From contig NZ_FNOK01000016.1 in the NCBI RefSeq assembly GCF_900106995.1, positions 1-64,000 on the forward strand: 64,000 bases of DNA, in the 5' to 3' direction. The stretch is from Saccharopolyspora shandongensis (GTDB taxonomy: Bacteria; Actinomycetota; Actinomycetes; Mycobacteriales; Pseudonocardiaceae). The position numbers and the translations under genes are program-made. Below the pieces are notes generated by a model, which did no database searches, was not told the DNA's origin, and saw nothing but the letters and a program-made list of their open reading frames with translations. This document shows, in pieces, positions 1 to 7,448 of this stretch (positions are counted from its first letter, which is position 1; each line of letters opens with the position of its first letter).

Positions 1-315
1 ATCCGCCAGCTCGACCGCAAGATCCACCTCATCGCCGACCGTCACCCCGTGCACCGGGCGAGACTGCTCAAAGACTGGCTGGCCCGCCACCACGACCGGA
101 TCGAGATGCATTTCCTGCCCGGATACTGCCCCGAACTCAACCCCGTCGAACTGCTCAACGGTGACATCAAACATCACGTGACCGCAACGACAAGCCCTCG
201 CACCAAGTCCGAGCTGGCCGCAGCGACACGCACCCACCTGCGCCGTCGCCAGAACCAGCCCGACCACGTGCGTGCCTTGTTCGGCAAGGAAGAAGTCCGC
301 TACGCCGCCGACTAG
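1..315 (+). CDS. IS630-family transposase, C-terminal part (cut by left window edge)
   Basis: The reading frame is open from base 1 and ends at a TAG at 313-315, so only about 104 C-terminal residues are visible. They carry a DDE-transposase signature: LIADRHPVHRA fits the strand holding the second catalytic Asp, and LPGYCPELNPVE fits the region leading to the final catalytic Glu. This is the arrangement of the IS630/Tc1-mariner-like DDE superfamily, which cuts and pastes at TA dinucleotides. The start and the first Asp lie outside the window, so activity cannot be judged. The element's end probably lies between 316 and 349, next to a truncated copy of a dispersed repeat. Confidence 0.8.
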   Translation: MRQLDRKIHLIADRHPVHRARLLKDWLARHHDRIEMHFLPGYCPELNPVELLNGDIKHHVTATTSPRTKSELAAATRTHLRRRQNQPDHVRALFGKEEVRYAAD

Positions 316-349
316 ACACGCCACAATTGCCCTACCCCCCAATAAGTCA

Positions 350-443
350 GGGCACCCACAGCCAGGCGGGCGCTGTAACTCCCGCAGGGGGGCCGCTACC
401 GGCACCGCCACGCAGAACGAGGTTGGAAAAACCTCAATGAAAT
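350..443 (-). repeat. Truncated copy A of the structured dispersed repeat
   Basis: Read on the minus strand this begins with a GAGGTT...AACCTC hairpin, continues with a TGCGTGGCGGTG box, and reaches CGCCTGGCTGTGGGTGCCC. It then stops abruptly at about 350, next to the IS630 tail. The same blocks occur in order in the fuller copies at 7009-7277, 26123-26361 and 26428-26692. The sequence between the boxes has diverged (an ACTCCCGC-type insertion), and the distal half with its second stem arms is missing. It lies between the transposase and the 3' end of the aldehyde dehydrogenase operon and has no coding character. Confidence 0.75.
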
Positions 444-463
444 CGCGGACCTTCTTCGGTTCG

Positions 464-1342
464 TCAGGTGCCGACCGGGTGCCAGACGGTCTTGACCTCC
501 GTGAACGCCCGGAGGCGCTGGAGGTCGGGCTCGCGGGCCCAGTCCGGCTCGCCGCGCACCGGTAGGACCCGCTTGACCGTGTCCGCCGCGGCCCGCGCGA
601 GTTCGGTGCGCAGCTCCGCCGGGGCGCCCGTCGGGTCCAGGGCGTTGACGTCGGCGTGGGCGGCGAGCCAGGGCGCGAGTTCGGCCGCCTGGCCGGTCAG
701 GACGTTGACCACCCCGCCGGGCACGTCGGAGGTCGCCAGCACCTCGGCGAAGGTCACGGCGGGCAGCGGCCGGTCCGCGCTGGCCACCACGACGCAGGTG
801 TTGCCCGCCGCGATCACCGGGGCCACGACGCTGACCAGGCCGAGCAGCGCGGAATCCTGCGGCGCGAGCACGCCGACCACGCCGGTGGGCTCCGGGACGC
901 TGAACGAGAAGTACGGTCCGGCAACGGGATTCGCGGCGCCGAGCACCATCGAGATCTTGTCCGTCCAGCCCGCGTACCAGACCATCCGGTCCACCGCTTG
1001 ATCCACTGTGGACAAGGCTTGGTCGTGGGACAGGCCCTCCGCGGCGACGATCTCGGCGGCGAACTGCTCGCGCCGGCCCTCCATCACCTCGGCGATGCGG
1101 AACAGCACCTGGCCGCGGTTGTAGGCCGTCGCGCCCGACCAACTGCCGAAGGCCTTGCGGGCCGCCGCGACCGCGTCGCGGACGTCCTTGCGGGAAGCCT
1201 GCGCGGCGTTGGCGAGGAACGCGCCCTGCCCGTCGTGCACCGGGTACACCCGGCCCGACTCCGAGCGCGGGAACGAGCCACCGATGTAGAGCTTGTACGT
1301 CTTGGCCACGGCTAGCCGCTCCGGGGTGCGGTTGTCAGACAT
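464..1342 (-). CDS. Aldehyde dehydrogenase-like protein lacking the catalytic domain
   Basis: This 292-residue protein matches the NAD-binding half of aldehyde dehydrogenases (about residues 15-230, including VGVLAPQDSALLGL and the PGGVVNVLTG segment). It then jumps directly to a short C-terminal piece ending FTEVKTVWHPVG. Typical family members have about 480-500 residues. The region with the catalytic Cys and the Glu of the LELGG motif is absent, so it should not oxidise aldehydes alone. The ATG at 1342 overlaps the stop of the upstream full-length ALDH by 8 bases, so translation is probably coupled. The frame is clean and well kept, which argues for a real pseudoenzyme, perhaps a partner or regulator of the full-length ALDH, rather than decay. 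Partner function is inference. Confidence 0.8.
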   Translation of the reverse strand: MSDNRTPERLAVAKTYKLYIGGSFPRSESGRVYPVHDGQGAFLANAAQASRKDVRDAVAAARKAFGSWSGATAYNRGQVLFRIAEVMEGRREQFAAEIVAAEGLSHDQALSTVDQAVDRMVWYAGWTDKISMVLGAANPVAGPYFSFSVPEPTGVVGVLAPQDSALLGLVSVVAPVIAAGNTCVVVASADRPLPAVTFAEVLATSDVPGGVVNVLTGQAAELAPWLAAHADVNALDPTGAPAELRTELARAAADTVKRVLPVRGEPDWAREPDLQRLRAFTEVKTVWHPVGT

Positions 1343-2774
1343 CGAGGTACGCCTCCAAACCGGCGCGGCCGCCTTCGCGTCCGAAGCCGGATTCCTGGTA
1401 GCCGCCGAACGGGGCGGTCGGGTCGAACCGGTTGAAGGTGTTCGCCCACACCACGCCGGCCCGCAGCTGCTGCGCGGCCCACAGGATCCGCGAGCCCTTC
1501 TCGGTCCAGATCCCGGCCGACAGGCCGTACGGCGTGTTGTTGGCCTTGGCGATGGCCTCCGCCGGGGTGCGGAAGGTGAGCATCGAGAGCACCGGCCCGA
1601 AGATCTCCTCGCGCGCGATCCGCATCGATTGGTGGACGCCCGAGAAGACCGTGGGGGAGAAGAAGAATCCCTTCTCCGGCAGCGGGCACGGGCTGGTCCA
1701 GCGCTCGGCGCCCTCGGCGTCGCCGCTGGCGGCCAGCTCGGTGATCTTGCTCAGCTGCTCGGCGGAGTTGATCGCGCCGACGTCGGTGTTCTTGTCCAGC
1801 GGATCGCCCACCCGCAGCGTCCGCACCCGGATCCGCAGCTTCTCGAGGAGCTCGTCGGCGATCGACTCCTGCACCAGCAGCCGCGAGCCCGCGCAGCAGA
1901 CGTGGCCCTGGTTGAAGAAGATCCCGTTCACGATGCCCTCGACGGCCTGGTCCAGCGGCGCGTCGTCGAAGACGATGTTCGCGGCCTTGCCGCCGAGCTC
2001 CAGCGTCAGCTTCTTGCCGGACCCGGCCACGCTGCGCTGGATCTGCTTGCCGACCTCGGTGGAGCCGGTGAACGCGACCTTGTCGACGCCGGGATGCGCG
2101 ACCAGCGCGGCGCCGATGTCACCGGCGCCCGGCAGGATGTTCACCACGCCCGGCGGGAGCCCGGCCTGCTGGCAGATCTCGGCGAACACCAGGGCCGTCA
2201 GCGGCGTGGTCTCCGCGGGCTTGAGCACCACGGTGTTGCCGCAGGCCAGCGCCGGGGCGATCTTCCAGGCCAGCATGAGCAGCGGGAAGTTCCACGGGAT
2301 GACCTGGCCGGCGACGCCGAGCGGCCGCGGGTCAGGGCCGTAGCCGGCGTAGCCGAGCTTGTCGGCCCAGCCGGCGTGGTGGAAGAAGTGCGCGGCCGCG
2401 GTCGGGATGTCGGCGTCCCGCGACTCCTTGATCGGCTTGCCGTTGTCCAGCGATTCCAGCACCGCGAGCTCGCGGGCGCGTTCCTGGATCAGCCGGGCGA
2501 TGCGGAACAGGTACTTCGCGCGTTCGCGGCCCGGCATCGTCGACCAGGTCCGCTCGAAAGCCCGCCGCGCCGCCCGCACCGCGATGTCCACATCGGACTC
2601 CGAGGCGCTGGAGACCTCGGCCAGCAGTTCCTCGGTCGCCGGGTTGATGCTCTTCAGCGGCTCGCCGCCGCCGTCGACGAACTCGCCGTCGACGAACATC
2701 CGGTAGCTGGGCTTGAGGTTTGCGATCTCCCGCGACTCCGGCGCCGGTGCGTACTCCCACGGGCTATCGATCAT
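1335..2774 (-). CDS. Aldehyde dehydrogenase family protein, full length
   Basis: A 479-residue NAD(P)-dependent aldehyde dehydrogenase. Visible landmarks are IPWNFPLLM (about 159-167), KPAETTPLTA (185-194), FTGSTEVGK (235-243), the general-base Glu in LELGG (about 259) and the nucleophilic Cys in GHVCCAGS (about 293). The PFGGYQESGFGRE motif lies near the C-terminus. The ATG at 2774 shares one base with the deoC stop (TGATG arrangement), so it is cotranslated with deoC. DeoC releases acetaldehyde and glyceraldehyde 3-phosphate from deoxyribose 5-phosphate; oxidation of acetaldehyde by this enzyme is the obvious role, but substrate assignment is inference. An upstream in-frame start would overlap deoC deeply and is rejected. 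Confidence 0.93.
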   Translation of the reverse strand: MIDSPWEYAPAPESREIANLKPSYRMFVDGEFVDGGGEPLKSINPATEELLAEVSSASESDVDIAVRAARRAFERTWSTMPGRERAKYLFRIARLIQERARELAVLESLDNGKPIKESRDADIPTAAAHFFHHAGWADKLGYAGYGPDPRPLGVAGQVIPWNFPLLMLAWKIAPALACGNTVVLKPAETTPLTALVFAEICQQAGLPPGVVNILPGAGDIGAALVAHPGVDKVAFTGSTEVGKQIQRSVAGSGKKLTLELGGKAANIVFDDAPLDQAVEGIVNGIFFNQGHVCCAGSRLLVQESIADELLEKLRIRVRTLRVGDPLDKNTDVGAINSAEQLSKITELAASGDAEGAERWTSPCPLPEKGFFFSPTVFSGVHQSMRIAREEIFGPVLSMLTFRTPAEAIAKANNTPYGLSAGIWTEKGSRILWAAQQLRAGVVWANTFNRFDPTAPFGGYQESGFGREGGRAGLEAYLDV

Positions 2775-3742
2775 CAGTCCACCGCCACGTAATCGGGGCC
2801 GCTGTAGTGGCCGTCGAGCTGGGTGCGCCGCTGCATCAACAGGTCGTTGAGCAGGCTGGACGCGCCGAATCGGAACAGTTTCGGGGTGAGCCACTCCGGG
2901 CCCGCCACCTCATGCACGGCCACCAGGTAGCGGATCGCGTCCTTGGTGTTGCGGATGCCGCCCGCGGGCTTGACGCCGCGCAGCTCGCCGGTGGAATCCC
3001 GCCAGTCGCGGACCGCCTGGAGCATCAGGTGCGTCAACGGCAGCGTCGCGGCCTGGGGAACCTTCCCCGTGGAGGTCTTGATGAAGTCGCCGCCCGCGAG
3101 CAGCGCGAGCCAGGACGCGCGGCGCACGTTGTCGTAGGTGGCGAGCTCGCCGGTCTCCAGGATGACCTTCAGGTGCGCGTCGCCGCAGGCCGCCTTGACC
3201 GCCTGGATCTCCTCGAAGACCTGCCCGTAGCGGCCCGAGAGGAAGGCGCCGCGGTCGATCACCATGTCGATCTCGTCGGCGCCCGCGGCCACCGCGTACT
3301 CCACGTCGGCGAGCTTCACCGGCAGCGCGGAGCGGCCGGACGGGAACGCCGTCGCCACCGAGGCGACCTGGACGCCGGTGCCGTCGAGGGCCCGGACCGC
3401 GGTGGCGGCCATGTCGGAGTAGACGCAGACCGCCGCGACCTGCGGCGTGTCCGGTCGCTCCGGGTCGGGGTGGCGGGCCTTGGCGCACAACGCGCGGACC
3501 TTGCCGTCGGTGTCGGCGCCCTCCAGCGTCGTCAGGTCGATCATCGAGATCGCGGTGTCGATCGCCCAGCGCTTCGCGGCCTTCTTGATGCTCCGCGTCG
3601 CGAGGCCGGCGGCCCGCTGCTCCAACCCGACCTGGTCGACGCCGGGCAGGCCGTGCAGGAACCGGCGCAACGACCGGTCGTCCCGGATGGCATCGGCGAG
3701 CTCGGACGCGGTGAGCTTGGACAAGGGCGGCGACTGTGCCAT
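2774..3742 (-). CDS. deoC: Deoxyribose-phosphate aldolase
   Basis: A class I aldolase that cleaves 2-deoxy-D-ribose 5-phosphate into acetaldehyde and glyceraldehyde 3-phosphate in deoxynucleoside catabolism. The Schiff-base lysine sits in FIKTSTGK (about Lys222) and the second active-site lysine in GVKPAGGIR (about Lys258); EIDMVID (about 157-163) carries a conserved Asp. At 322 residues it is the long form of the family, with about 60 extra N-terminal residues compared with short bacterial enzymes. It is the first gene of a three-gene minus-strand operon with two aldehyde dehydrogenase genes. Together with upp, PNP and the phosphomutase elsewhere in the window it indicates nucleoside salvage. 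Confidence 0.95.
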   Translation of the reverse strand: MAQSPPLSKLTASELADAIRDDRSLRRFLHGLPGVDQVGLEQRAAGLATRSIKKAAKRWAIDTAISMIDLTTLEGADTDGKVRALCAKARHPDPERPDTPQVAAVCVYSDMAATAVRALDGTGVQVASVATAFPSGRSALPVKLADVEYAVAAGADEIDMVIDRGAFLSGRYGQVFEEIQAVKAACGDAHLKVILETGELATYDNVRRASWLALLAGGDFIKTSTGKVPQAATLPLTHLMLQAVRDWRDSTGELRGVKPAGGIRNTKDAIRYLVAVHEVAGPEWLTPKLFRFGASSLLNDLLMQRRTQLDGHYSGPDYVAVD

Positions 3743-3819
3743 GCCCGGAGTCTAAGCGCTGAGCCCGAGCCCACGCCGCGACTGGAATGATCACGCCAAC
3801 CCGCTGCGGACCTGGGCCC

Positions 3820-4638
3820 TCACGGAGAACAGGCGGACTTCGCGTCGACCTGGGCCGGGCCGACGGCGTAGTCGTCGGGCTTCACGCCGGGGAAGTGCGT
3901 GTCGAAGTCGCGCTTCCAGTCGGTGCTGCTGACGTAGTTCTTGATGATCCCCATGATCTCGAGGCATTCGGCCCGGTGATTCTTGGGGATCGCGATCCCG
4001 TAGTACCCCTCCGGTCCGAATTCGGCCGCGAGCAGCGAGAACTCACCCTCGGACTTGCGGACGAAGCCCTCCAGGATGATCTTGTCCGTCATCACCGCTT
4101 TGACCTTGTGCTGCCTCAGCATGTCTATGCAGCCGCCGAAGCTCGGCGCCGTCTGCGGCTTCTGGTCGTTCAGCTCCTGCTCGATCAGATCCACCGAGGT
4201 CGTGCCGTCGGCCGTGCACACGTCGGCTCCGGAGAAGGAATGCACCTCGTCGGGTCCGTCGTAGTCGGAACGGACCATGATGCCGCTCCTCGATCGGAGG
4301 TAGGGGCCGACCATGTCGACCTCGGCTCGGCGCGGATCGGTCATCGAGTAGCTGGCGATGACCACGTTCATCTCCCCCGTTTGCAGCTTTTTCTCGCGCG
4401 TAGCGGAGGTGATGTGCTGAAAACTGGCGTCTCGATCGAAGTGCCGCGCGATCGTCCACGCGATTTGGATTTCGAAGCCATCGGGGGTGTTCGGATCCTG
4501 CGTGGGCCCGGCGAGACCGGGCTGGTCCGCCTTGACGCCGAACCTCGCGAATTTCGGATCCTGGAACAGATCGGAAGATCCGGAGCATCCCGCGACCAGC
4601 AGGAGCAAGGACAAGAGTGAAATCGCTCGTGCTTTCAT
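3820..4638 (-). CDS. Solute-binding lipoprotein, family 3 (amino-acid/polar type)
   Basis: The protein has 272 residues with a lipoprotein signal: basic MKAR, a leucine-rich core and a lipobox LVAGC with Cys18. The mature part looks like an ABC-type periplasmic substrate-binding domain of family 3: GFEIQIAWTIARHF early, NVVIASYSMTDPR in the middle, and a second lobe with a disordered end. No permease or ATPase gene is adjacent. Instead it follows a small membrane protein gene by 10 bases, with a GGGGGAACC ribosome site in the gap. It may be an orphan binding protein or a sensory module working with that membrane protein; the ligand cannot be named. Confidence 0.8.
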   Translation of the reverse strand: MKARAISLLSLLLLVAGCSGSSDLFQDPKFARFGVKADQPGLAGPTQDPNTPDGFEIQIAWTIARHFDRDASFQHITSATREKKLQTGEMNVVIASYSMTDPRRAEVDMVGPYLRSRSGIMVRSDYDGPDEVHSFSGADVCTADGTTSVDLIEQELNDQKPQTAPSFGGCIDMLRQHKVKAVMTDKIILEGFVRKSEGEFSLLAAEFGPEGYYGIAIPKNHRAECLEIMGIIKNYVSSTDWKRDFDTHFPGVKPDDYAVGPAQVDAKSACSP

Positions 4639-4648
4639 CGGTTCCCCC

Positions 4649-5293
4649 TCAGTTGTGCAGTTCGGCGCTGGCCACGTGGACTTGCACTCGGCATTCCTGC
4701 CGGGCGTGCATCGTCACCGCGCCGTGAATTTCACGAGCATCGTGGACGGGTACGGTCGCGCTTTCCCCCGGCGGCAGCCGGATCGCGACGGGCTGGCTGT
4801 CCAGCTTGAGCGAGATCCCGGTGTCCGGGTCGGTGCGGCAATCCTGGATGCGGCTGCTCGTGGGCGCATCCGTGATTCCGAAGCCGATGGTCAGGTTGTC
4901 GCGGGACTCGTCGGTTGTGATGGTGAAGGTCGCCGCCTGGTCGTTCACCAGCTCGGTCGTTCCTTCGGGAGTCCCATCGAAGCGCACATTCGCGGTCACG
5001 TTCACGCTGCGCAGGTTGTCGTAGAGCACGTATCCGAGGGCTCCCGCCGCCACGACCAGGAATGCCGAAGCCAGCGCTATCCAGACCGAGTTCCTGCTTT
5101 CGGACGGGCTTGCGATCAGGGCGATGGTGCTGACCACCAGGCTGAGGATGGTGGCGATTTCCGGGCCGCTCTGAACCGCGAACAGCCACGCGCCGAAACC
5201 GAAGACGCACAGAAAGAACAGGAACGTCCAGAAGAATCTCCTGGACGCTATTTTCTTCAATTTTTCCAAGTTCGGCACGGCATCAACCCCCAT
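4649..5293 (-). CDS. Small membrane protein of unknown function
   Basis: I do not recognise this 214-residue protein. Three hydrophobic stretches are visible: about residues 20-40 (FFWTFLFFLCVFGFG), 45-62 (TILSLVVSTIALIA) and 70-92 (VWIALASAFLVVAAGALGYV). A roughly 120-residue exposed C-terminal domain follows, rich in Thr, Asp and beta-prone residues with two or three Cys. It is the first gene of a pair with the solute-binding lipoprotein, so the exposed domain may contact that protein at the membrane. Two short palindromic features lie in the long upstream gap. No better assignment is possible from sequence alone. Confidence 0.7.
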   Translation of the reverse strand: MGVDAVPNLEKLKKIASRRFFWTFLFFLCVFGFGAWLFAVQSGPEIATILSLVVSTIALIASPSESRNSVWIALASAFLVVAAGALGYVLYDNLRSVNVTANVRFDGTPEGTTELVNDQAATFTITTDESRDNLTIGFGITDAPTSSRIQDCRTDPDTGISLKLDSQPVAIRLPPGESATVPVHDAREIHGAVTMHARQECRVQVHVASAELHN

Positions 5294-5691
5294 GTGCGTT
5301 GCCGAGTCGATCTTGCTGCTGTTGAGTTGTCAACCGTCCCCCAGGAGTCGTCGGGACCGGCCGGATGGAATATTCCATCCGGCTGGCCTTCTTCGATCAC
5401 GCTGACATGACCGGTGAACGAAGGTGAGCACGATCTTGTTCCGCGCGTCGAAGCATTGCGGCGAGCGGCGCGAAAAGATCGACCAACGGCCGAAAAGTCG
5501 CCCGCTTGGCCTAATCGACCCGGCTGTTCATCGAATCCGCAAAGGGCCAGCGGAAAGAAGGAGCCCGCCGATCACCTGCGATGGTCGGCGGGCCAGGCGG
5601 GGAGCTGTGATCACGACCGTCGGCTCGGCGTGCTTTGCCCGGTTGTTGGTGGCTCGGCTTTACTGGGTTCGGAAGGGGCGAGGTGGGGAAC
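5294..5691. other. Intergenic region with palindrome and hairpin, no gene
   Basis: About 400 bases between divergent genes. Apart from the palindrome at 5360-5383, there is a 9-bp hairpin at 5563-5593 (GCCCGCCGA with TCGGCGGGC, 13-base loop) without a T-run. Open frames across here have no ribosome site, start late and show no recognisable protein, so none is annotated. The hairpin may be a relic terminator from a lost gene. Confidence 0.5.
5360..5383. promoter_or_regulatory. 24-bp perfect palindrome upstream of the membrane-protein gene
   Basis: The arms GCCGGATGGAAT and ATTCCATCCGGC are exact complements with no spacer. The site lies 67-90 bases upstream of the ATG at 5293. A spacer-free, AT-centred perfect palindrome looks more like a dimeric repressor operator than a terminator, since no T-run follows in either direction. 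Its assignment to the 5293 gene is inference. Confidence 0.5.
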
Positions 5692-6036
5692 ATGCTGATC
5701 GGGGAGCTGGCGCGGATCAGCGGCGTCAGTGCGCGGTTGCTGCGGTACTACGAGGCCCAGGGACTGTTGGAGGCCCGGCGTGGCTCGAACGGCTACCGCG
5801 AGTACGACGAGGAATCGGTGGTCGTCGTGCGGCAGATTCGCGCGCTGCTGGATGCGGGGTTGTCCACCGAGGTGATCCGCGCGGTGCTGCCGTGCGTCCG
5901 CGGCGAACTGCCGGAGTTCGAATGGTGCGTGGACGTGCGGGCCATCATGGACCGGGAGCTGGCGATCGCCGAGGAGCGGATCGCCGAGATGCAGCGCAGT
6001 CGCAGCAACCTCGCCGGTTACCTGGCGCAGTCCTGA
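5692..6036 (+). CDS. MerR-family transcriptional regulator
   Basis: A 114-residue protein beginning MLIGELARISGVSARLLRYY, the classic MerR winged helix-turn-helix, followed by EAQGLLEARRGSNGYREYDE (wing). A C-terminal coiled coil for dimerisation follows (about residues 80-110, MDRELAIAEERIAEMQRSR). The ATG at 5692 is preceded by GAGGTGGGG at good spacing; an earlier in-frame start would add 19 residues ahead of the conserved MerR beginning. There is no Cys cluster, so a metal sensor is unlikely; small actinobacterial MerR proteins of this size often respond to organic effectors. It converges on the broken aminotransferase gene and shares a terminator hairpin with it. Confidence 0.92.
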   Translation: MLIGELARISGVSARLLRYYEAQGLLEARRGSNGYREYDEESVVVVRQIRALLDAGLSTEVIRAVLPCVRGELPEFEWCVDVRAIMDRELAIAEERIAEMQRSRSNLAGYLAQS

Positions 6037-6061
6037 GCCGGGACGGGTGCCGTCCCGGCTC
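6035..6061. terminator. Shared bidirectional terminator hairpin
   Basis: The 12-bp arms GAGCCGGGACGG and CCGTCCCGGCTC enclose a 3-base loop. The hairpin covers the stop codons of both convergent genes, merR on the plus strand and the aminotransferase on the minus strand. No strong T-run is present, as is common in actinomycetes. Confidence 0.75.
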
Positions 6062-6864
6062 ACGGCGTGACGAGCGGTTCGGCTTGGTAGGCGCGGTGCA
6101 GCAGCTCCAGGAAGACCGGTGCTCCGGGCATCGGCACGGAGTCGATCCCGTGCACCGCAACACCCGGCGTCCAGGAGTTCATGACCACGGCCCCGGACAG
6201 CTCCGGCAGGTCCTCGGGCCTGATCTCCGCGGTGCGCTGGGGGACGCCGAGGCGTTCCAGCTGCCTGCGGACGATGCCCATCGTGGTCCCGCCCAGCATC
6301 TTCGCCTCGGGCCACACCACCGCGTCGCCGTCCCAGAAGGCCAGGTTCCAGATCGACGCCTCGCTGAGCCGGCCCCGGCGGTCGACGAAGGCCGCGTCGT
6401 CGAAGCCCCGCTCCACGGCTTGCCGCAGGTAGTAGGTCTTGGCCACCTCGCCCACGTGCTTCACCTCCGGGAGCTCCCCGCTCGTGCTCGACCGTCGCCA
6501 GCGTCAGCGGGCCCGCGGGGCCGTCGGTGGCCGGGGAGGTGCGGATCAGGACCTCGGGCGTCGCCTCGGGCCCGGCCACGGTGAACTCGCCCGCCGGCGA
6601 ATACACGGTGACGAGCAACGAGAGGTCGGCCGGGGCGCCGTCCAGGGCCGCTCGCAGGTAGGACCGCACCTGATCATCGGGCAGCACCTGGCCGAACATC
6701 GTCAGCGAGGCGTTCCGCAGCCGCTCCAGGTGCAGGTCGAGGCCCCGCACCCCGCTGCCGCGGATCTGCATGGCGGTCATGTGGGCGAAGCCCGCGAACG
6801 CGAGCGGCGTCAGCTCCGCAGCGTTGGCCGGGCGGCCATTGCGGTGCACGACGAAAGAGTTCAC
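6060..6864 (-). pseudogene. Class IV aminotransferase, frameshifted by one base
   Basis: The N-terminal half (from GTG at 6864: NSFVVHRNGRPA ... LTLATVEHER) and the C-terminal half (VKHVGEVAKTYYLRQAVERG ... FLELLHRAYQAEPLVTP) lie in different frames. Removing one base from the run of four C at 6476-6479 joins them into ERELPEVKHVGE and gives a 267-residue class IV PLP aminotransferase (branched-chain or aminodeoxychorismate lyase type). SEASIWNLAFWDG and GTTMGIVRR are typical of the family. The break is either an authentic frameshift, leaving the gene inactive or slippage-dependent, or a homopolymer sequencing error. An upstream in-frame TTG at 6876 is possible but lacks spacing for the GGAG ribosome site. 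Confidence 0.8.
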
Positions 6865-7008
6865 GGGTCGCTCCAAGGATCGCGGGATCGGACTTGGCGG
6901 CGGTTTCGCCGACCGCCCCGTCCGGGCTTGGAAGCGACGCTAGGGCTTGACACCGGTTGGAAGGTCAACCCGCGGTGTGGTGGATCACAGCGCGGGTTCC
7001 GACGCGCA

Positions 7009-7277
7009 ATTCCAATGAGGTTTTTCCAACCTCGTTTTGCGTGGCGGTGCGGGTGGCGGAACCTCAGCGTCCGCCTGGGCTGTGGGTGCCCAACCTGATG
7101 TATGTCCGATGCACGGCGGTTGGGCCGTCCTCGCCAGGCGAACGCTGAGAACCCGCGGCGGTGCGAGCTGCGTGGGTGGGCTATGCGCCTGCGGCGCATG
7201 CGACCGCTTCCGGGATACGGCCCGTTAGCCATCGCGGCTGCGGTCACCAGCCAAGATGAAAGACGCTCAATGGAAAT
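7009..7277 (+). repeat. Copy B of the structured dispersed repeat (near complete)
   Basis: About 269 bases bounded by imperfect terminal inverted repeats: ATTCCAATGAG at the left and CTCAATGGAAAT at the right. Internal order: hairpin GAGGTT/AACCTC (7017-7033); a long stem P1 pairing 7063-7078 with 7134-7149; inside it P2 pairing GCCCAACC (7088-7095) with GGTTGGGC (7118-7125); and an apical short stem. Outside P1 is a 7-bp hairpin ATGCGCC/GGCGCAT (7183-7199). The minus-orientation copy at 26428-26692 preserves P1 and P2 with different bases on both sides, so the pairing itself is maintained. It may be a MITE-like element or a family of structured RNAs. Confidence 0.85.
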
Positions 7278-7360
7278 TGGAGGTCCAATTTCCAATTGAA
7301 ATTGCGGGAGTTTGTCCACAGGTACCGGCGTGTTGACGTCCGACACGCCGACGATCCGCA

Positions 7361-7376
7361 AGTTTCAATTGAAACT
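7361..7376. terminator. 16-bp palindrome with TTTCAATTGAAA core
   Basis: AGTTTCAATTGAAACT is an exact palindrome about 73 bases downstream of the minus-strand operon that ends at 7449. The same core forms the centre of the larger palindrome at 23697-23730. Its position at a gene end suggests a terminator or processing signal; an operator is the alternative. Confidence 0.4.
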
Positions 7377-7448
7377 GCCTCCCCTGCGCCGGGGTGAGGC
7401 GGCGCGGGGGAGGCGATGTCGCTGGAGCACGGTCTGATCCGGGCGGGA

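Larger units (their letters stand above)
6865..7448. other. Intergenic region carrying repeat copy B and small palindromes
   Basis: Nearly 600 bases lack a gene. They contain the best-preserved copy of the structured repeat (7009-7277). Overlapping AT-rich inverted repeats follow at 7272-7293 (GGAAATTGGA with TCCAATTTCC) and 7286-7304 (CAATTTC with GAAATTG), and a 16-bp palindrome lies at 7361-7376. Short frames inside the repeat follow its stems in every copy and are not conserved as protein. Confidence 0.6.

Noticed and set aside
396..1142. Long Arg/Gly-rich frames antisense or frame-shifted to the aldehyde dehydrogenase genes
   Set aside because: High-GC shadow frames; the ALDH frames carry the recognisable domains.
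5414..5698. Possible small gene ahead of the MerR regulator
   Set aside because: No ribosome site, composition like a shadow frame, and it runs over the merR start.
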